From: Hydractinia symbiolongicarpus
Lineage: Eukaryota > Cnidaria > Hydrozoa > Anthoathecata > Hydractiniidae
DNA: 64,000 nucleotides
Direction: 5' to 3'
Assembly: GCF_029227915.1 (NCBI RefSeq)
Contig: NC_079879.1
Span: 23,824,501-23,888,500, forward strand
Shown here: positions 57,303 to 64,000 of the stretch, piece after piece
Layout of the letters: the number at the start of each line of letters is the position of its first letter
How positions within the stretch are numbered: position 1 is the stretch's first letter
Translations under genes and position numbers: made by a program
The notes under the pieces: generated by a model
Told to the model about the DNA's origin: nothing
Seen by the model: the letters and a program-made list of their open reading frames with translations, nothing else
Database searches by the model: none

Positions 57303-57851
57303 CAGTTGAAATGTAAAATGCAATGTGACACTTTTACCTAAAATCAATATGATCTCTCAAATCGCTGGTGCTGAGAGGCAAAAGTTGAGAAAGTCGCAAG
57401 TAATAGACCAGTGCACGCAGCATGCTCCACAGAATTCTATCTAAATTGAATACGGATAATAGGCTTTGCGTTCAAGTTTCTGGCCATTTGCTTCTTCAGC
57501 TTCAATTAATACATCGGCTGGAAAAAATTGCGGGAAAGACAAGGAGAAAGCTAAGTTTGAATTTTATTCCTTGCTTTTGACATACGTGTTAATGATTACA
57601 TGTGAATTACGCCACATTCATTTTAGATTTCACATGGGATGACAGAAGAAACTACGCAACATTTACTATAATGCAGCTTTTTTTTGAGAGACATTTCTTA
57701 CCAAAAAACTGGCACAGTCATGTACCACATGTGCAACAAATGGATTTTTACAAACTAGTATAGGACTTCTTTAACAAATTACTAATTAGAAACCTTTAGT
57801 TAAAGCTGGTTTGTAACGTTTCCGCAAAGATGTACTCAAAGAAATCCACGT

Positions 57852-57932
57852 GCTGCGATGGCCGAGTGGTTAAGGCGTTATACTCGAAATCAAATGGGAT
57901 ATCCCGCACAGGTTCGAATCCTGTTCGCAGCG
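57852..57932 (+). tRNA. tRNA-Ser(CGA), broken anticodon stem
   Basis: Anticodon stem TTATA/TCAAA has two mismatches (29-41, 30-40). All else as reference. Confidence 0.68.
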
Positions 57933-58481
57933 CAGTTGAAATGGAAAATTCAATGTGACAGTTTTACCTAAAATCAATAGTATCCCCCAAAACGCGGGTG
58001 CAGAGAGGCAATATTTGAGAAAGTGGCAAGTAATAGACCAGTGCACACAGCATGCTCCACAAATTTCTACCTAACTTGAATACTGATAATAGGCTTTGCG
58101 TTCAAGCTTCTGGCCATTTGCTTCTTTAGCTTCAATTAACACATCAGCTGGATTAAATTATGGGAAAGAAGAGGAGAAAGCTATATTTAAAATTTAGTCT
58201 TTGTTTTTGACATACGTGTCAATGATTACATGTGAATTACGCCACATTCATTTTAGATTTCACATGGGATGACAGAAGAAACTACGCAACACTTACTATA
58301 ATGCAGCTTTTTTTTGAGAGACAGTTCTTACCGAAAAACTGGCACAGTCACATACAACATGTGCAACAAATGAATTTTTACAAACTAGTATAGGACTTCT
58401 TTAACAAGTTACTAATAGGAAACCTTTAGCTAGAGCTGGTTTGTAACGTTTCCGCAAAGATGTACTCAAAGAAATCTAAGT

Positions 58482-58562
58482 GCTGCGATGGCCGAGTGGT
58501 TAAGGCGTTTGACTCGAAATCAAATGGGATATCCCGCACAGGTTCGAATCCTGTTCGCAGCG
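58482..58562 (+). tRNA. tRNA-Ser(CGA), reference type
   Basis: Identical to 29892; the 5' flank ends CTAAGT instead of CTACGT. Confidence 0.95.
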
Positions 58563-59113
58563 CAGTTGAAATGTAAATTGCAATGTGACACTTTTACCTA
58601 AAATCAATAGTATCTCTAAAAACGCAGGTGCTGAGAGGCAATATTTGAGAAAGCCGCAAGTAATAGACCAGTGCACACAGCATGCTCCACAGAATTCTAT
58701 CTAACTTGAAAACGGATAATAGGCTTTGCGTTCAAGTTTCTGGCCATTAGCTTCTTTTGCTTCAATTAACACATCGGCTGGAAGAAAATGCGGGAAAAAA
58801 AGAGGAGAAAGCTGTATTTATGCTTTAGTCCTTGTTTTTGACATACGTGTTAATGATTACATGCGAATTACGCCACAAGGTTTGTTGATTTCACAGGGGT
58901 TGACAGGAGAAACTACGCAACATTTAACATAATGCAATTTTTGTTAGAGAGAAAGTTCTTACTGAAAATATGGCACAGTCACATACGGCATGTGTAACAA
59001 CTGCATATTTACAAAGTAGTATACGACTTCTTTAACAAGTTACTAATAGGAAACCTTTAGCTGGGGCGTGTTTGTAACGTTTGCGCAAAGATGTTTCTCA
59101 ATGAAAACTATGG

Positions 59114-59194
59114 TCTGTGATGGCTGAGTGGTTAAGGCGTTTGACTCGAAATCAAATGGGATATTCTGCAAAGGTTCGAATCCTGTTCGCAGCG
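59114..59194 (+). tRNA. tRNA-Ser-like(CGA), TCTGTGA subfamily
   Basis: Same as 50349. The TTTT downstream is kept (CCCTTTTACC). Confidence 0.5.
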
Positions 59195-59743
59195 CAGTTG
59201 AAATGTAAAATGCAATGTGACCCTTTTACCTAAAATCAATAGGATCTCTCAAATCGCTGGTGCTGAGAGGCAAAAGTTGAGAAAGTCGCAAGTAATAGAC
59301 CAGTGCACGCAGCATGCTCCACAGAATTCTATCTAAATTGAATACGGATAATAGGCTTTGCGTTCAAGTTTCTGGCCATTTGCTTCTTTAGCTTCAATTA
59401 ATACATCGGCTGGAAAAAAATGCGGGAAAGACAAGGAGAAAGCTAAGTTTGAATTTTATTCCTTGCTTTTGACATACGTGTTAATGATTACATGTGAATT
59501 ACGCCACAGGCATTTTAGATTACACATGGGACGACAGGAGAAACTACGCAACATTTACTATAATGCAGCTTTTTTTTGAGAGACAGTTCTTACCGAAAAA
59601 CTGGCACAGTCACATACCACATGTGCAACAAATGGATTTTTACAAACTAGTATAGGACTTCTTTAACCAATTACTAATTAGAAACCTTTAGCTGGAGCTG
59701 GTTTGTAACGTTTCCGCAAAGATGTACTCAAAGAAATCTTCGT

Positions 59744-59824
59744 GCTGCGATGGCCGAGTGGTTAAGGCGTTTGACTGGAAACCATATGGGATATCCCGTG
59801 CAGGTTCGAGTCCTGTTTGCAGCG
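59744..59824 (+). tRNA. tRNA-Ser with anticodon GGA, mismatched stem
   Basis: Loop CTGGAAA gives GGA, which would read UCC and UCU (still serine). Anticodon stem TTTGA/CCATA has mismatches at 28-42 and 31-39. T loop TTCGAGT. Confidence 0.65.
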
Positions 59825-60371
59825 CAGTTGAAATGGAGAATGCAATGTACCACTTTTACCTAAAATCAGTAGTATCCCGCAAAAGGCAGGTGCTGAGAGG
59901 CAAAATTTGAGAAAGTTGCAAGTAATAGACCAGTGCACACAGCATGCTCCACAAAATTTTACCTAACTTGAATGCCGATAGCAGGCTTTGCATTCATATT
60001 TCTAACCACTTGCTTCTTTAGCTTCAATTAACACACCGGCTGGAAAAAATGCAGGAAAGAGGAGGAGAAAGCTAAATTTAAACTCTATTCCTTGGCTCTG
60101 ACATACGTGTTAATGATTACATGTGAATTACGTCACAGGCTTTTAGAATTCACATGGGATGACAGGAGAAACTACGCAACATTTACTTTAATGCAGCTTT
60201 GTTTTGAGAGACAGTTCTTACCGAAAAACTAGCACAGTCACATACCGCATGTGCAACAAATGGATTTTTACAAACTAGTATAGGACTTCTTTAACAAATT
60301 ACTAATTAGAAACCTTTAGTTAAAGCTGGTTTGTAACGTTTCCGCAAAGATGTACTCAAAGAAATCCACGT

Positions 60372-60452
60372 GCTGCGATGGCCGAGTGGTTAAGGCGTTT
60401 GACTCGAAATCAAATGGGATATCCCGCACAGGTTCGAATCCTGTTCGCAGCG
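60372..60452 (+). tRNA. tRNA-Ser(CGA), reference type
   Basis: Identical to 29892. Confidence 0.95.
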
Positions 60453-61001
60453 CAGTTGAAATGGAAAATTCAATGTGACAGTTTTACCTAAAATCAATAG
60501 TATCCCCCAAAACGCGGGTGCAGAGAGGCAATATTTGAGAAAGTGGCAAGTAATAGACCAGTGCACACAGCATGCTCCACAAATTTCTACCTAACTTGAA
60601 TACTGATAATAGGCTTTGCGTTCAAGCTTCTGGCCATTTGCTTCTTTAGCTTCAATTAACACATCAGCTGGATTAAATTATGGGAAAGAAGAGGAGAAAG
60701 CTATATTTAAAATTTAGTCTTTGTTTTTGACATACGTGTCAATGATTACATGCCAATTATGCCACAAGCTGTGTTGATTTCACATGGGTTAACAGGAGAA
60801 ACTACGCAACATTTAACATAATGCAATCTTTGTTTGAGAGAAAGTTCTTATCGAAAGTATGACACATTCACATACGGCATGTGTAACAAATGGATGAATA
60901 CAAACTAGTATACGACTCCTTTACCAAGTTAATAATTAGAAACCTTTAGCTGGAGCTGGTTTGTAACGTTTCCGCAAAGATGTACTCAAAGAAATCTACG
61001 T

Positions 61002-61082
61002 GCTGCGATGGCCGAGTGGTTAAGGCGTTTGACTCGAAACCATATGGGATATCCCGCGCAGGTTCGAGTCCTGTTTGCAGCG
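61002..61082 (+). tRNA. tRNA-Ser(CGA), mismatched anticodon stem
   Basis: Anticodon stem TTTGA/CCATA has two mismatches; loop CTCGAAA. T loop TTCGAGT. Confidence 0.68.
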
Positions 61083-61630
61083 CAGTTGAAATGGAGAATG
61101 CAATGTACCACTTTTACCTAAAATCAGTAGTATCCCGCAAAAGGCAGGTGCTGAGAGGCAAAATTTGAGAAAGTTGCAAGTAATAGACCAGTGCACACAG
61201 CATGATCCACAAAATTTTACCTAACTTGAATGCCGATAGCAGGCTTTGCATTCATATTTCTAACCACTTGCTTCTTTAGCTTCAATTAACACACCGGCTG
61301 GAAAAAAATGCAGGAAAGAGGAGGAGAAAGCTAAATTTAAACTCTATTCCTTGTCTCTGACATACGTGTTAATGATTACATGTGAATTACGTCACAGGCT
61401 TTTAGAATTCACATGGGGTGACAGGAGAAACTACGCAACATTTACTTTAATGCAGCTTTGTTTTAAGAGACAGTTCTTACCGAAAAACTAGCACAGTCCC
61501 ATACCGCATGTGCAACAAATGGATTTTTACAAACTAGTATAGGACTTCTTTAACAAATTACTAATTAGAAACCTTTAGTTAAAGCTGGTTTGTAACGTTT
61601 CCGCAAAGATGTACTCAAAGAAATCCACGT

Positions 61631-61711
61631 GCTGCGATGGCCGAGTGGTTAAGGCGTTTGACTCGAAATCAAATGGGATATCCCGCACAGGTTCGAATCC
61701 TGTTCGCAGCG
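61631..61711 (+). tRNA. tRNA-Ser(CGA), reference type
   Basis: Identical to 29892. Confidence 0.95.
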
Positions 61712-62261
61712 CAGTTGAAATGGAAAATTCAATGTGACAGTTTTACCTAAAATCAATAGTATCCCCCAAAACGCGGGTGCAGAGAGGCAATATTTGAGAA
61801 AGTGGCAAGTAATAGACCAGTGCACACAGCATGCTCCACAAATTTCTACCTAACTTGAATACTGATAATAGGCTTTGCGTTCAAGCTTCTGGCCATTTGC
61901 TTCTTTAGCTTCAATTAACACATCGGCTGGATTAAATTATGGGAAAGAAGAGGAGAAAGCTATATTTAAAATTTAGTCTTTGTTTTTGACATACGTGTCA
62001 ATGATTACATGCCAAATATGCCACAAGCTGTGTTGATTTCACATGGGTTAACAGGAGAAACTACGCAACATTTAACATAATGCAATCTTTGTTTGAGAGA
62101 AAGTTCTTATCGAAAGTATGACACATTCACATACGGCATGTGTAACAAATGGATGAATACAAACTAGTATACGACTCCTTTAACAAATTAATAATTAGAA
62201 AACTTTAGCTAGGGCTGGTTTGTAACATTTGCGCGAAGATGTTTCTCAAAGAAAACTATGG

Positions 62262-62342
62262 TCTGTGATGGCTGAGTGGTTAAGGCGTTTGACTCGAAAT
62301 CAAATGGGATATCCCGCAAAGGTTCGAATCCTGTTCGCAGCG
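62262..62342 (+). tRNA. tRNA-Ser-like(CGA), TCTGTGA subfamily
   Basis: Broken 1-72 pair and T-stem mismatch, but the variable arm is the intact GGGATATCCC. Confidence 0.55.
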
Positions 62343-62892
62343 CAGTTGAAATGTAAAATGCAATGTGGCACTTTTACCTAAAATCAGTAGTATCCCGCAA
62401 AACGCAGGTGCTAAGAGGCATGATTTGAGAAAGTCGCAAGTAATAGACCAGTGCACACAGCATGCTCCACAAAATTCTACCTAACTTGAATGCCGATAAC
62501 AGGCTTTGCGTTTAAGTTTCTGGCCATTTGCTTCTTTAGCTTCAATTAACACATCGGCTGAAAAAAAATGCGGGAAAAAACAGGAGAAAGTTAAGTTTGA
62601 ATTTTATTCTTTGTTTTTGACATACGTGTTAATGATTACATGTGAATTACGCCACAGGCATTTTAGATTTCACATGGGATGACAAGAGAAACTACGCAAC
62701 ATTTACTATAATGCAGCTTTTTTTTTGAGAGACAGTTCTTACCAAAAAACTGGCACAGTCACATACCACATGTGCAACAAATGGATTTTTACAAACTGGT
62801 ACAGGACTTCTTTAACCAATTACTAATTAGAAACCTTTAGCTAGAGCTGGTTTGTAACGTTTCCGCAAAGATGTACTCAAAGAAATCCACGT

Positions 62893-62973
62893 GCTGCGAT
62901 GGCCGAGTGGTTAAGGCGTTTGACTCGAAATCAAATGGGATATCCCGCACAGGTTCGAATCCTGTTCGCAGCG
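62893..62973 (+). tRNA. tRNA-Ser(CGA), reference type
   Basis: Identical to 29892. Confidence 0.95.
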
Positions 62974-63522
62974 CAGTTGAAATGGAAAATTCAATGTGAC
63001 AGTTTTACCTAAAATCAATAGTATCCCCCAAAACGCGGGTGCAGAGAGGCAATATTTGAGAAAGTGGCAAGTAATAGACCAGTGCACACAGCATGCTCCA
63101 CAAATTTCTACCTAACTTGAATACTGATAATAGGCTTTGCGTTCAAGCTTCTGGCCATTTGCTTCTTTAGCTTCAATTAACACATCAGCTGGATTAAATT
63201 ATGGGAAAGAAGAGGAGAAAGCTATATTTAAAATTTAGTCTTTGTTTTTGACATACGTGTCAATGATTACATGCCAATTATGCCACAAGCTGTGTTGATT
63301 TCACATGGGTTAACAGGAGAAACTACGCAACATTTAACATAATGCAATCTTTGTTTGAGAGAAAGTTCTTATCGAAAGTATGACACATTCACATACGGCA
63401 TGTGTAACAAATGGATGAATACAAACTAGTATACGACTCCTTTACCAAGTTAATAATTAGAAACCTTTAGCTGGAGATGGTTTGTAACGTTTCCGCAAAG
63501 ATGTACTCAAAGAAATCTACGT

Positions 63523-63603
63523 GCTGCGATGGCCGAGTGGTTAAGGCGTTTGACTCGAAACCATATGGGATATCCCGCGCAGGTTCGAGTCCTGTATGCA
63601 GCG
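63523..63603 (+). tRNA. tRNA-Ser(CGA), mismatched anticodon stem
   Basis: As 61002, with a further acceptor mismatch at 7-66 (ATGCAGC). Last tRNA in the window; its spacer runs to the end. Confidence 0.63.
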
Positions 63604-64000
63604 CAGTTGAAATGGAGAATGCAATGTACCACTTTTACCTAAAATCAGTAGTATCCCGCAAAAGGCAGGTGCTGAGAGGCAAAATTTGAGAAAGTTGCAA
63701 GTAATAGACCAGTGCACACAGCATGATCCACAAAATTTTACCTAACTTGAATGCCGATAGCAGGCTTTGCATTCATATTTCTAACCACTTGCTTCTTTAG
63801 CTTCAATTAACACACCGGCTGGAAAAAAATGCAGGAAAGAGGAGGAGAAAGCTAAATTTAAAATCTATTCCTTGTCTCTGACATACGTGTTAATGATTAC
63901 ATGTGAATTACGTCACAGGCTTTTAGAATTCACATGGGATGACAGGAGAAACTACGCAACATTTACTTTAATGCAGCTTTGTTTTAAGAGACAGTTCTTA

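Larger units (their letters stand above)
17881..64000 (+). repeat. tandem array of about 630-bp units, each with a tRNA-Ser gene
   Basis: 74 tRNA positions on one strand span 17918-63603, mean spacing about 625 bp, and the array runs off the window. The reference copy at 29892-29972 is 81 nt: acceptor GCTGCGA/TCGCAGC, 3-bp D stem, anticodon stem TTTGA/TCAAA with loop CTCGAAA (anticodon CGA, decodes UCG), long variable arm GGGATATCCC typical of class II tRNA-Ser, T stem ACAGG/CCTGT with loop TTCGAAT, discriminator G. A box TGGCCGAGTGG and B box GGTTCGAATCC fit the Pol III type 2 consensus. A TTTT starts 30 nt after the tRNA in most units. Conserved spacer landmarks include CAGTGCACACAGCATGCTCC, TTGACATACGTGTTAA, ACTACGCAACATTTA, CACAGTCACATA and a 5' flank ending GATGTACTCAAAGAAATCTACGT. 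Ten copies are identical to the reference. Base numbers in the entries below follow standard tRNA numbering. Confidence 0.95.

Noticed and set aside
17936-63689. Many repeated short open frames on both strands in the array (about 60-79 codons, present in most units)
   Set aside because: They overlap the tRNA genes or spacer and recur only because the units recur. Frames shift or stop between subfamilies, and some read straight through the tRNA, so they are by-products of repetition, not conserved proteins.
17881-64000. CRISPR-like array
   Set aside because: Units are about 630 bp, share both tRNA and spacer, and there are no short repeats with unique spacers.
17881-64000. tRNA-derived SINE insertions
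   Set aside because: Copies are head to tail on one strand, have no target duplications or A-rich tails, and share full spacers, so they are tandem repeats and not dispersed insertions.

Overview
The window is animal (metazoan) nuclear DNA. It is AT-rich and has spliceosomal introns with GT-AG borders. It carries a clear parkin orthologue in eleven coding exons, a SOCS-box protein gene, small DNA-transposon remnants, and a very large tandem array of tRNA genes. The phylum cannot be fixed from the sequence alone; a cnidarian or another marine invertebrate is my best guess, held loosely.

Layout. 1-249 is the 3' end of an unidentified coding frame. 250-4646 is AT-rich, with some exon-like open stretches that I cannot assign. 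4647-11943 is parkin on the plus strand, encoding about 437 residues: Ubl, RING0, RING1, IBR, REP and RING2, with all RING2 zinc ligands and the catalytic Cys present. Intron 10 holds a 350-bp pogo/Tigger-like MITE carrying a strong G-quadruplex motif. 11944-13617 is non-coding, with two CRE-like palindromes. 13618-14898 is an intronless 426-residue protein ending in a SOCS box, a likely Elongin B/C-cullin substrate receptor. 14959-16304 holds two MITE-like elements whose tips carry a CCCGTGGA...TCCACGG palindrome.

From about 17470 to the window end (over 46 kb, continuing off the edge) lies one head-to-tail array of roughly 630-bp units, all on the plus strand. Each unit carries one 81-nt tRNA-Ser. 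I count 74 tRNA positions, 73 full length and one truncated. Nearly all have anticodon CGA; three have CAA (a leucine anticodon) and one has GGA. The A box, B box and a TTTT run 30 nt downstream are kept in most units, so many copies look transcribable by RNA polymerase III. The array has higher-order structure: 1270-bp dimers, about 1258-bp dimers, about 1891-bp trimers, and a superunit repeated at offsets of 11335 and 9221 bp. Junction hybrids show unequal exchange. The left edge decays into spacer remnants without tRNAs.

The array is the main discovery candidate: a satellite-scale amplification of a minor serine tRNA, with compensatory stem changes, decaying subfamilies and anticodon switches. 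The two protein genes to its left are both ubiquitin-ligase components, but nothing in the sequence ties them to the array.
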